From Anaeramoeba flamelloides (Eukaryota > Metamonada > Anaeramoebidae): a DNA stretch of 64,000 bases. Shown one piece after another: positions 10,472 to 21,947 of this stretch. Under the pieces are notes generated by a model. That model was not told the origin of the DNA, did not search any database, and saw only the letters and a list, made by a program, of their open reading frames with translations. The stretch lies in NCBI GenBank assembly GCA_027625915.1, contig JANTQA010000042.1, forward strand, positions 3,422,001 to 3,486,000, read 5' to 3'. The translations under genes and the position numbers were made by a program. Numbering within the stretch: the first letter of the stretch is position 1; each line of letters begins with the position of its first letter.

Positions 10472-12032
10472 GAAGAATTAGAAAATAAATTTTAACTTTA
10501 TTTATTTTAAATATAATATGTACAAAAAAGAGATTTTCAAAATCGTAAACTGAAATTTGTCAAGGTATTTATTTCGAAAGGTGTCTTTTTTATTTTATAT
10601 ATTTGTTATTTTCTTCAAGTGAATTTTTGGGAAAAAATATGAAAAATGTTACTATATTTTTCAGATCAACATCACTGAATATAGCGATAATTATTCCAAA
10701 AGTGTCTTACATTGGAACAAGCATTGGTTTTTGAGGAAGAAAAAAAATAGTAACATTTATCAAAAATTTTAAGAGATAAATTTGAAATGAAAATATAGCA
10801 ACGATCATTTAGAAATGGTTAATTCGAACCATCTTAAGGAACTTAATTTGGAATGAAAAAACTTGAAAATTCTTCTATCCCAAAATATCAGATCGAATAA
10901 TAAATAAAAAATTGATAGCATTTTTAAACCCTTTATTTTGACATATAGAAACAACCACGTCATTTTTAAAACTTGAAATAATTATACTTTTTTGGTTAAA
11001 ATTTTGGATAACGATCACAAACACTAAAAAATAAAAAAAAGAAATGAAAAGCTTTTTTTTTAAATTTCTTTATCTTTTTTCTAATTTCTATCAAAAAATA
11101 ACAATAGTTTTTGATATTTTTTTTCAAAGATCAACATACATTTTTTTCGAAGCGATAAACTGCCTCTCAAAAAAATATATGTGATATTTTGAAAAAAAAA
11201 ATCAATAACTGCTGATATTTGTATTCAGTGAAATAAGAAAAATAAAAAAAACAATATTTCAACTTTTTTTGAATATAGTTTTATCAACGGATATTTTATA
11301 CAACTCATATCAAAAATACCATTATTAATCTCGAAATTTTGCTGGCTATTAAGGACTATTCTTATTATATGCGATGTAAGGTTTAAAATAACATCTCCTT
11401 GAAGAAATATTTAATATATTAAGTAAGGTCCATTTTTGGAAAATTAAAAGATTATAAATTTAAGGGTTTTTGAGGGTTTTGTATGAAAAAATTTTTTTGA
11501 TCTAAAAAATTACTGACTTTTTCAACAACAACAAATATTTGCACTTTTCTTGGTTTTTTTTTTTTTTTCATATTGTGGCTCCTTCTAGACAATATATCTT
11601 TAAGTATAATAATACACCCGCGGTAAATTTATTGGGGATTTAAAATAATTTGAATAGAATTGGTAGAATGAAATTTTATTTTTACAGCCTTTTAAAGGTA
11701 CTTTATGAATTTGTTCAATAAAAATTGTTTTTAACCTAACAAAAAATTTTCAAAAAAAATCCAAAATTTCAAAAAAACAATTTAAATCTTTAATTCTAAC
11801 AAGAATTTTTTTATGGCACATTCTATTTATTCGATAAATAGGTTATTAGTAATAAAATTAATCTGGACTGGGTATAAAATAGGAATATTTCCATCATAAT
11901 ATTGAAACATTTATGAAAATAATTGTAGGATTTTTTTCTTTCAAAATTATTTTTGATGTAACGTTTACTGAACAATACTATTTTTGTGTGAAATTTTTTT
12001 CATCAAAAAAAAAAAATCAATTTCCCAATAAC
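10472..12032. other. No gene seen
   Basis: AT-rich DNA with no coding-like frame. An inverted pair of about 30 bp (AAAAATATCAAAAACTATTG-type sequence against its complement, 11090-11210) suggests another decayed foldback element. Confidence 0.5.
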
Positions 12033-12848
12033 TGTCAAATCTAAAACCCAGAAATTTTCAAATAACCTGTAATTCCATTTTTATGATCAATTGTAAATAA
12101 TAATAAAAAGTTAAAATTTTACTCTCAGTTCACAGACAAATACCCAATTACTGAGCAACTTATAACCATTCCAATTGGTGTATTGGTTAAATATTCTGAG
12201 TCTCTTAATTTTTAACTCTTTGGTCAATTCAGAAATCAAAAAAATCCAAAATGTTTGTAAAATTAATTGAGAACCTTACTGAAAATGGAAATCCACTTTT
12301 GATTTTAAATTTTAAAATAAAAAACATTTTCATACTTTTGAAATATTTGAAAGCATTTGAATTTGAGAAGGGTGTTTGACAATTGGAAAATAAGAAAACT
12401 GTTTTGTAAAAAAATAAATCCTCTAATGTTCCCAATAGAAATTTAAAATTTTGAAAAAATTATTAAAAGAAAGATATAAAGTAAATAAAACTCTTATTTC
12501 ATAAATGCAATAACAAAATAATTCTTCTAAAGAATAGTTCTAATAAATTTAGAATTTATCTAGAGGAAAAATCACAATAAATTTGATTTTCAATTTTCAA
12601 TCATATTCTCAATTAATTTTCACAAATTTTGGATTGTTTTGATTTCTGAATTGACCAAAGAGTTAAAAATTAACAGACTCAGAATATTTAACCAATATCC
12701 CAATTGGAATGGTTACAAGTTGCTCGGTAATTGGGTTATTTGTCTGTAAAATGAGAGTAGATATTTAATTTGTTACTAATATTTTCAATTGATTAGAAAA
12801 ATGGAATTTTTTAGGTTTTTAAAATTTCTGGGTTTTTGATTTGACAAA
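12033..12848. mobile_element. Long inverted-repeat element, arms about 250 bp
   Basis: Left arm about 12033-12280 and right arm about 12596-12848 are inverse complements with scattered differences: GACAAATACCCAATTACTGA near 12135 pairs with TCGGTAATTGGGTTATTTGT near 12724, and TGGTCAATTCAGAAATCAAA near 12221 pairs with TTTGATTTCTGAATTGACCA near 12638. The spacer of about 315 bp has no convincing frame. It may be a decayed DNA transposon or a foldback element. Confidence 0.75.
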
Positions 12849-12854
12849 AATCGA

Positions 12855-13080
12855 GAATATTCATAAAAATTTGGAACAAATTGTTTAAATAATTTAAATT
12901 TTAATGAAAATATCAAGGGGGATATTTTCAAAATTGATTTGAACTTAGGTAAACTATGTGGTAGTATGGATGTTACATTGCAACAAGAAGAAAAAAAAGC
13001 ATGGTTTATATTATGAAAAATGGATTAAACTTTGCAACACACCTTATTTTGCTGAAGTAAAATAGATTTTGGGAAATAAA
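12855..13080 (+). pseudogene. Coding-like repeat G, copy 1 (degenerate)
   Basis: Plus-strand conceptual translation gives KIDLNLGKLCGSMDVTLQQE followed by EKKAWF. The same motif series, with LDVAL or LDLAL then EEKK/EEKT, appears at 15060-15240 and 49900-50070. Conservation at the protein level in three places suggests fragments of one gene family, now degraded. Identity unknown. Confidence 0.45.
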
Positions 13081-13969
13081 GTATTTTTTATTATCGGTAA
13101 ACTCAAATAAATATCTGAAAATTTTTGCTTCATTTTCCATTTTTCAAATTTTTTTACACAAGCTTTGATTAATGCATAATAAAATTTAAATCTGAAGAAA
13201 CTTAGTAAAATTGGTTTCCTTTCAAAAGATTCTTTCTCTTGAGTTGTTTTAAAAGTTAAGCTAATAAATTAGAAAAATGTGAAATTGAATTAAAAATTTT
13301 ATTTTATACTACTGAATTTATCAGTATTATTAAAATAATACTTCAGGGTTTAATTGTTAAAGTATATTTTGGTACACTTCCTTTACAGAATATTAAATTT
13401 CAATCTTTTTTTCAAAGAAAATACTTTTTTTATGAACCTAATTCAGAAATCGGAAGAATTTTGAACTTTTAAAAAATGCGAAAAATGAGGATCATACTTT
13501 TAAAAACAAGAATTCATTTCAGGAAATAGATACTAAAATTAAGTTTGATTTTGTAGTTATCAGATTTTTACTTTATTATTCAATTTCAAGATTCGGTAAA
13601 ATTTTTTTTAATTTGCGATAAGATTCACAAGAATTTTTTTTTTTTTTTTTTTGCCAATTACTTATTTCAGTAGCTGTTGAATAATTCGATTATCTATTAT
13701 ATTTCTTTTCAACACTTCAAAAACATAGAGTTAGATAGTCCTTTCAATGCGAAAGAGAAAACGTTAAACACACTTATTTAAGATTACAAACAACAAAATT
13801 AAGACAAGGAAAAAAATAACATTTTGATCGTTTTTTTTTTAAGAGTGTGGTTCGTGTAAATACAATTAACTTGACAAGAATAAAAATAAAAGAAACAGAA
13901 CAAAAACAAAAAGAAAAAGAAAAAGAAAAAGAAAAGAGAAAGTTCAAATTTGGAAAATTAATTTCAGTT
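13081..13969. other. No gene seen
   Basis: AT-rich spacer and 3' flank of the minus-strand membrane-protein gene, including A-rich AAAAAGAAAAAGAAAAAG runs at about 13905-13940 just downstream of its stop codon. Confidence 0.5.
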
Positions 13970-14542
13970 TCACTTCGATATTAAATAACCAACGATCAAA
14001 GTCAAACAACCAGCTAAGCAAAAAACCGCTGCAGGTATCCAAAGAAAAAGGGTATACTTCCAATTCACGATTGGTAATGAAAAAGTGACAACATAGGGAT
14101 TATCTTTCAGCACATAGCAGCTATATTGATCTCCAATCAGGTATTTGTAAAAAAAGTCATTTAAATATAAGTCAATTTGGAGCCTACAATGTGAGGATGT
14201 TCGCAAGGCATTCTGACACATCCTATTTGCACAAGAATCCCCACGACTAGTTCTACAAATACGACCAAGATTACATTGAGTAACATGATCATATTGATTA
14301 TTATTATATTCATAAGAGAGAGTTACATTGGAAATCGTGTTTTGTGTTGCCTTCCCAAGACAACCTTTCTGATGACTTTGGAAGGTTGTAGTATTTTTCG
14401 CTTTTTGTTCCACAAGGCATTTGGTAGTATCAAACTTATTTTTATAAACCTTATCGGTAATCGTCCAAATCAAAGCTGGTGTAAACAATAAAAAAAACAG
14501 TACAAAACAAATAATTCCACAAAAACGATAACCAGACTTCAT
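13970..14542 (-). CDS. Cys-rich small membrane protein with two transmembrane helices (unknown)
   Basis: 190 residues, single exon, ATG at 14542. A hydrophobic helix at residues about 8-29 (ICFVLFFLLFTPALIWTI) and another at about 163-187 (LFLWIPAAVFCLAGCLTLIV) flank a roughly 130-residue loop with about ten cysteines (CLVEQK, GCLGKA, QCNLGRICR, SCANRMCQ, HCRLQ, SCYVLKDNP) and N-glycosylation sequons such as NTT and NVT. Both termini are therefore probably cytosolic and the disulfide-bonded loop lumenal or extracellular. The layout (Cys after the first helix, short YEYNNNQY strand, later C-Y-V...NP) resembles DUF3592-like membrane proteins, but this is a topology-based guess. Local GC and balanced codon use support a real gene. 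No neighbour suggests a role. Confidence 0.75.
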   Translation of the reverse strand: MKSGYRFCGIICFVLFFLLFTPALIWTITDKVYKNKFDTTKCLVEQKAKNTTTFQSHQKGCLGKATQNTISNVTLSYEYNNNQYDHVTQCNLGRICRTSRGDSCANRMCQNALRTSSHCRLQIDLYLNDFFYKYLIGDQYSCYVLKDNPYVVTFSLPIVNWKYTLFLWIPAAVFCLAGCLTLIVGYLISK

Positions 14543-14689
14543 TTTTGACTAAAAGTTATGGTATTTGAAAAATAATGAAAAAAAACAAAAAATTAGAACA
14601 AATATTTTCAATAGATTATAAAAGAGATCCAAATCTTTTAGTAAACCAGAACTGAATATTAACCTTAAAGTAGTTCAGTAATTGTCGGG

Positions 14690-15240
14690 TCAAGGGAAAA
14701 AAAACTTGAGAAAAAAATTCAACCTTTCTTTTGTCAAAATGCTACTTTTCGAACAGTTTAATATATGCTTCAAAATAAAAAGCGTGTTTTTTTGTTTTAG
14801 ACGACCAATACATTAAGGATCAAAGAAACCAACAATAATTCAGAATTAAATGTGAAATTGATTACTTAAAGTTCTATAATTTCAAAAGAAATTCTAAAAA
14901 TGAAGGATAAAATTTCAAAAATTTATCTCCAAAAATTGAGTAAGTTTTTTTAAATAAATTTTAATCATCAAAAAAACAAAAATTTCAAAAAAACTGATAA
15001 AATTATAAAAAATTTAGATTAATGGTATTCCGAATTTAAAATTTACTAAAAATATCAAGAAATTGACCTATGAAATTGATTTGAAACCAAGTATAATACT
15101 GTGTAGTCGATTGGATGTTGCCTTGGAATAAGAAGAAAAAAAAACACGGATTATATTTTGAAACATAGATTATAGTTTTTGGTTCCCAATTATTTTGATC
15201 ACATTAAAATCAAAAAAATAATTTATTATCTGATGGAAAA
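14690..15240 (+). pseudogene. Coding-like repeat G, copy 2 (degenerate)
   Basis: Shares DNA with 49540-50095: the AATAAAAAGCGTGTTTTTTT block near 14776, GATCAAAGAAACCAACAATA near 14818, AGTTCTATAATTTCAAA near 14870, and the EIDLK ... LDVAL ... EEKK translation at 15076-15160. It lies just upstream of the minus-strand membrane-protein gene. Best read as a decayed member of a duplicated gene or element. Confidence 0.5.
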
Positions 15241-16259
15241 AAACCAAATTTTTGTTAAAAATTTTAGAACTTATACTTTTTAAAATGTGTATGTGACAAC
15301 TTTAAAAATTATAATAAAATAGATTCTCTTCTCTAAACAATAATCAACCTTGAAACATAGAAGATATAGATCACACATGAAATTAGCAAGATGATTTTTG
15401 TATTATTTTGTTTTTCTTCATTTTTTTGTGGGTTAGAGGTGTTCTAACAATGTGAACAGCTCAGAACACTTTTGAAAAATGATAGTATTTTTACCCAATT
15501 AAAAGTATCCCATATCTTCAGGTCTTGTGATAAATAAAATTACAAATTTTATTTTGGAATTCTGTTTGATTTTATATACCATATTTTCTTTTTCTTTGAG
15601 TTGAAAATGTTATATTAATTGATTTTTTGGTTTAATAAAAAATAATTGTTTTACTTGAACATTTGAAATAATATTCTTTATTCTAGGATAGTTTTTGGTT
15701 AGTATTTGAATAAAGAATTCTGAAAGCAAAATGTTGTAAAAAATGGTTTTTTTAAATAATAATATATTGGAATGGTTACTAAAGTAGGGTGGTATCTTTT
15801 TTATTATCTAATTTTATATATCCTATAATCCATTTCACTGAAAGAAACCTAACCAAAATTTAAAATTTCACTTATATTTTAAGAATCACCAAACTAAAAA
15901 TTGTTTTGTAATAAGAGATAATAATAAATTTCAGATTAGATTTTATACTCATAAAAGAATTGTCTAAACAAACCTCTATTTTCCTAAATAATAAATTTCC
16001 GAAAAGATTTAGTAGTACCTTTCATTGGAATTCCTTGAGCAAAATTTGTCACATTCTTTCGAAAAAATATAAGTGTTTAAAATAATGGTTTTTTTAATAG
16101 TAAGTGTATTAATTTTTTAAAAGAAATTACAACACCTCAATTTTTTTTTTTTGAATGAATTTAATGTTTTTAAAAATTGTTACTAAAATTTACTTATTTT
16201 AAATATCGTAACCTTTTTTTTTCAAAAACCAATTATTATTGAAAATTAACCTTTGAATA
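15241..16259. other. No gene seen
   Basis: AT-rich DNA, both strands closed or low complexity. No shared repeat recognised with confidence. Confidence 0.5.
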
Positions 16260-16700
16260 ACTTAATAAAAAATGAGTAGAATAATACATATCAAAAGATA
16301 GTTGATACCAATCTTCCATAAAACAAATCAATCAATTGATTTTTTTACAATTTAAAAAGTGAAATTCTTAGTTAATCAATTAATTGATTAAAAAAACTAT
16401 GATTTTCATTTTGGTTTCCAATTGAAGATTCAAAAAACAATCAAAATTTAAATCAATATAATTAATCTAAAATCATTTCCACTGTATCAATAACAATAAA
16501 TAATACGTTTTTATCAAGCAACATTGGATCCCATAATAATAATAAAAAATTGTAACATGAATTTAGATGTTCAAAAAAAAAAATAAAAAAAAATAAAAAT
16601 GTGAAAAAATGATATCCATTTTAAACTTTCCAAAATAAATTTATTTCAAATAATATTGATCCAAACCCTTTAAACATATTTAATTCACTCTTAACAACAG
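16260..16700 (+). repeat. Interspersed element E, copy 2
   Basis: Matches the element E blocks TTTCATTTTGGTTTCCAATTG, GAAGATTCAAAAAACAA, AATCATTTCCACTGTATCAA and the 3' block GATATCCATTTTAAACTTTC followed by CAAACCCTTTAAACATA, in the same order as 47737-48230. Confidence 0.6.
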
Positions 16701-17811
16701 GCTATAATTGCCATTAAAATCGTTTACTTGATTATGTATTAAATAGATATCGTTTTCACAATATACACTTTGATATTGTATAAATATATTTATTAGCTTT
16801 AAAGAATGATAAGCCACAATACATTGAAAGGTATAAAAACAAGGTATCACCAAAAACCCATATTTTGGAAAACAAAATTATTTTAGAATTAAAGTAAATA
16901 CCATTTTCCCAAACTCTATTTCCAAAACTTTTATATTTATCAAATTTCATATATTGTAAGGTTTAAACTGGTGATTGAATTTTTTTCATTTTTTTTTTTT
17001 GTGTGTTCTTCCTAACCCACCGAAAAAAAAAGTTATACATGTGATGAAATAAAAAATTATTGAAATATTTTTATATCTTTATTTTATGAGTTGAATATTA
17101 AAAGTTTAAAAAAAATATAATTTGGGGGTAATTGTTAATTGAATAGTTTGGTTGTTTTTCTCTTATTTTTTTGTTCAACAAAAAAGAAAAAAATGATTCC
17201 AATGATCTTTGAATGAATAAATTAAATTTTTTAAAAGTCTAAAATAATTCTTCGAATATTTTTAAAATAAAGTTTATTGTTTTATAACAGTTTATTTATT
17301 TCATAATTTAGTAGTATTTTTTTTTTTTGAAGAATATTTCAAAAGACTTCCTTCATAAAACAATAAGATTTCTTTCTTCTTTTCTCTGGAAAATATATTT
17401 TTTAAATAATTTCAAAATAAGTTGAATTTTGAGCTTATCAAAATCGAATAAAATGGATCAAACTTTTTAAAAATATTATTACATTTTGGAAATAACGTTG
17501 AAAGAAAGCTAGCTCTTCTAGTAATCAGGTTTATTACTTTTGTTTTTAATTTCATGATGTTATTAATATTATTTTGATTTTGTTATTAAAATTTTACTCG
17601 AATATTTTTTGAGTTTGCCAGTATCTAAATAACTCTTTTTTGAAAAATTTCTTCAACTTAGAATAAAGTATTTATTTATAAACTAACACATGCCATGTAC
17701 ATAACGGAAATATGGAATTATTGAGTCTCCTTAAATTTACAAAAAATAATTTCCTTACAGAACAATTAATCATTTTTTTAAAATAATTTTATTTCTCAAA
17801 ATTTCTTTCGA
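16701..17811. other. No gene seen
   Basis: AT-rich upstream region of the Rpn6 gene. A minus-strand frame at 16756-16950 (64 codons) has no recognisable domain and no better composition than its surroundings. Confidence 0.5.
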
Positions 17812-18309
17812 ATGACAGAACAAATAAAAATGGAAATTGAAATCGAAAAAGAAGAACAAAAACAAGAAGACAAAAGTGAAATTAAGATTCTCTTTGAGCA
17901 AGCAGAAGAAGAAACAGACAAAAATGCGATCGAGCTTTATAAAAAAATTCTCCAAACAAAGCCTAAAGAAAGCAATGACAACAAAATTAAGGAAGAATCA
18001 ATTTATTTGCTTGCTGCTTTGTATGTCAAGTTTAAACAAGCTGTTAAAATTAAAGATTTGCTGGGCTCTCTTCATCCTTTTTTTTCTGAAATTCCTAAAG
18101 CTCGAACAGCAAAAGTTGTTCGAAAATTAATTGATGCAATCAGAGAGGTGCCAAACACTGTTGAATTACAAATTGAAGTCAGTAAAGAATGGATCGAAAG
18201 GGCAACAAAAGAAAAAAGATCTTTCCTTCGACAAAGACTACAACTGAGGCTTTCTGGATTGTAAGGATTTTTACTTCTTTTTTTAAACAAAGTAACAAAC
18301 AACAAACTT

Positions 18310-18340
<31 letters not shown>

Positions 18341-19803
18341 TTTTTTTTTTCCTTGTTCCTCAAATAATTTGACAGGTAGTTATCACTGCTTTGTGTTTTG
18401 GTTAAATAAACAGAACTTCTTTTTGGAAACAGAAACAAATCTTTTCTAAAAGATGATACAAGAAAAAAGAAAATAATCAACAAAATCCTTAAAGTCAATG
18501 CTTTGGAAAAAATTTCTTTTTTTATTTTTAAAAAAAAAAGAAAAAAGAAAAAACCAAAACAAAAACATCAAATATTTTTTCACAAAAAGAAAAGAAAACA
18601 AAAAACAAAAAAAAAGAAAATCGAAAAAAATAAAGAAAATATTAGCAACCTCGTTTCTTTATTGTGAATTGAATTTCAACATTCCAAAATTCCACCATCC
18701 AAAAATAGCTTTAAATTTATTTATATTTTTTTTATTTATTTTTTTTTTTTTTTCTCTTCTCCTGAAAGAGCAATTAAATTTTTAACTCTCTTTTTCATTT
18801 TGGAAACAACAAAAAATTTTAATTTTTCTTTGTCTTCATCTTCTCTTGTGACTCAAAAATCAAAATAACAAAAAAAAAAAATAGATTCCTAGAAAACCAC
18901 GACTATCAACCAGCACTTAAAACCATCAAGGCACTTGTCATTGAGGTCAAAAAAAATGATGACAAATTACAACTCGTCGAAACACATCTATTGGAAGCTC
19001 AAATCCACCACAAACTTAAAAATGTTCCAAAGGCCAAGGGATCTTTAACAGGGGCCAGGACATCTGCGAACTCTGTATATTGCGAACCTTCGCTTCAGGC
19101 AGAACTTGATATGATGGGAGGAATTCTTCACACAGAAGAGAAGGATTACAAGACAGCATTTTCATACTTCTTTGAAGCCTTTGAGGGGTACGTCTCCATT
19201 TCCAACGATCTCAGGGGCAAAAAGAGGCTCGAGAAAAGAAAAAGAAAATCCGCTGAAGAGTATGACCAAAAGGCATCGTTTACATTAAAATACATGCTGA
19301 TGAGCAAAATTATGATGGGCCACCCCGAAGACATCCAATCGATCATAAACTCAAAGGCTGGAACCAGGTATCTTACCAATGAAGTGGAAGCCATGAAAAG
19401 GGTTGCAGAGACCTATTCCAAGCGATCCCTGATCGAATTTAATGAGGTCGTTGAGGAATACGATCAAGAGCTTAAAAAGGATCCAGTCGTGGCAAGACAC
19501 ATGAACGACCTATACTCTTTAATGTTTGAACAAAATTTGATTCGTTTAATCGAGCCATTTTCAAGAGTGGAAATTAGCCACATTGCGAAATTAATTGGCC
19601 TGCCTCTTAAAAAAGTCGAAGCAAAATTAAGTCAAATGATCTTGGACCATAAATTCCACGGTATCTTGGACCAGGGCAATGGTTGCTTAATTGTTTTTGA
19701 TGACTATGAAGAAGGAGAACTCTATAATAATTCACTGAAAGTAATCAATAATATGAGCTCTGTTTTAGAGTCTTTATATGAAAAAGCTCGATCATTAAAT
19801 TAA
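17812..19803 (+). CDS. RPN6: 26S proteasome regulatory subunit Rpn6 (PSMD11)
   Basis: Two exons, 17812-18260 and 18885-19803, join in phase 2 across a 624 bp GT-AG intron to give about 455 residues (family about 420-430). The N-terminal part is a helical solenoid (IKILFEQAEEETDKNAIELY onward), with the conserved PNTVELQIEVSKEWIE and SFLRQRLQLRL. Exon 2 resumes with FLENHDYQPALKTIK. The C-terminal PCI domain carries LIRLIEPFSRVEISHIAKL, VEAKLSQMILDHKFHGILDQ and GNGCLIVFDDYEE, nearly identical to PSMD11. Rpn6 is a lid subunit that clamps the 20S core to the base in the proteasome. One oddity is a basic insertion around residues 256-281 (RGKKRLEKRKRKS) between the AFEGY motif and FTLKYML, which other family members lack. 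The intron is dominated by T- and A-runs. Confidence 0.95.
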
Positions 19804-21747
19804 TTTGAACAACAATTTGTTTTTCTTTTGTTTTTTTTTTTTTTTTTTGTTTTGTTTTGTTGTTTGATGAGAAGAATTATTATCCTTTAATAAATATCCA
19901 CAAAAAAAATTAATTATATAGAAAAATAATATGTTTGATTAATTTTTCTTTATTTTTTTTTATTCATTCATCCACCTCCCCATTCACTATTTATTTATTT
20001 CTAAAATTTTTTGACATAAAGAACAATAAAAAAAAAAAATAAATTACTTCCGATTGTCATTTTTTTTTTTGTTTTTTTATCATTTTTAAAGATTTCATTA
20101 TTTCTCTTTTTAAAGAAAGGAGTCGTTAAAAAAGTAAATGATTTTGTATAATAACAAGGCACGTGTTTACAATTTTTCAGAGAATCAAAGATTATTACCC
20201 ATAAGTTTAAAAGAGAGAGATTGGGAAATTTTTATCTTTTATTTTTTTTTTCTATTTTTAATTAACCTTTTTTTCATTTTTTTTTAAAATTTTTGATATA
20301 ATGCGTAAACTGATTTCTAAATATGTAAAAGTGTTTTTCATAAATTTGTGTTTTATTTTTTTTTGGGCATAAATACTTTATAGGTGAAAATTGTTAAAAA
20401 ATATTTACAGATTATGAAAGATCAGAAGGGTATAAAAACCCTCAAAGGCTTAAAATAGTATTGTAGTTATTGTAGAATGATTTTGAGAAAGTACTGGGTT
20501 ATTCGGAAAAGTTTGTATATTTTTGCATTTCTTATGAGTGCTATTTGGCCAAAAAAAAAAAGGATAAAAGATAAAAAATAGAAGAATAAAAAATAATTTA
20601 ATTAATTGGTTTATTTTCAGAGAAGTAAACTTCCAATTATTTTGTGAAAAAAAAAAAAAAGAATAAAAAGTATAAAATTTAAAAGAGGGATAAGTAAAAC
20701 GTTTTCATTCAATTGAAAAAAATAAACTTTTGCTTGGATTAATCCATGTCAACAATTAGGGGTTGTAGTAAATGCTGAATAACTTTTAAATCATAAATTT
20801 CCCACTTTGAGTCTAGAAAATAAGATAATAAAATAATTAATTATTTCAAGTATATATTTTGAAAAAGAATAAGCTTTACTTTCGGAAAATATATATTAGC
20901 AAATAAATGAAAAGGGTAATAAACTTTAATATTTATAAAAATAGTTATTTTTATTTTACATACCTGTTTTTTTTTATGGTTGTAAAAAATCAATTAATAT
21001 AGTTTTTTTTTTTACCAAAATAATTTATTTTATCCTAATGATTCCATATTATTGGCTGATTTTAAATATTTTTTATTATATTGATCTTTAAAGTTTAATA
21101 TTTTGGAAAAATGACAAGATAATTTATATTTACTCAGGGATTTAAAATTATCTCATAAATTATCTTCATATGAAATTTGAAGATTATTGTTAAAAAAGAA
21201 GAAGGTGGTTTATAAAGAATATATCTTGATTAGAATATTATTAGTCAGAGAAGGGTTTGCAATGATATTTGTCAGGTCTATTAAATCCAAATACAATCTT
21301 AAAATGAAAAAATAATATCTAAAGCGGGGGTCTACTGGGTGTTGTGTAGTTTTCCAGTGTTTCAGAATTTAAGTATTTATATATAAATCACACATTTTAT
21401 TCTTTTCTATTAACACACAAAAATTAACTGAAAATTTTCTCTGATTTTTTCATTCAAAAAATTTTTTTATTAAAAAAAAATTAAAATTAAATATTCTGGT
21501 CTATTTATGAAATCTATTGAAAGAAAGATATCCATAGAGCCAAAAATTATCCAAAAAAATATCCAACGGGATTAATAATTGATATAATTTGATTTAAATT
21601 TTGAGAAAGAATAAATTAAGTTATATTATTTTTACATTTTATTAACGGTTTTTTTTTTTAATGGAAAAGATTAAATTGAAAATGATTAACAAATACTTTC
21701 AATAAATTTATTATTTATACTTACAATAAAAACATAAATTTGATAAA
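19804..21747. other. No gene seen
   Basis: 3' flank of Rpn6 and intergenic DNA, extremely rich in T and A homopolymers. No coding-like frame or shared repeat recognised. Confidence 0.5.
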
Positions 21748-21947
21748 TACAGTAAGTTATACTTTTAAAACACAAACTTTCAACAAAATTTAAGACACAA
21801 TAAAAATCTCAAATAAAAGGGAACAAAATTTGCAATTTTTTTTTCAAATTATTATACTTGAATCTGAATTTTGTGCCTTAATTTGAGAATTTTTTTGCGT
21901 CTTAAATTTTATTGAAAGTTTATTCCTTAAATTTAGAACTGGCTGAA
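21748..21947. mobile_element. Tc1/mariner-like foldback MITE, copy 2
   Basis: About 200 bp; starts TACAGTAAGTTATACTTTTA, ends AATTTAGAACTGGCTGAA, and contains TCTGAATTTTGTGCCTTAAT inside, as in copy 1. More diverged than copies 1 and 3, so older or less constrained. Confidence 0.7.

Noticed and set aside
13970-14542. BK-channel beta subunit or tetraspanin identity for the two-helix Cys-rich protein
   Set aside because: Two helices and a large Cys loop fit loosely, but no family-specific motif (such as the tetraspanin CCG) is present.
18498-18785. Lys/Phe-rich frame in the Rpn6 intron
   Set aside because: It is a poly-A/poly-T intron and the splice join around it restores Rpn6 exactly.
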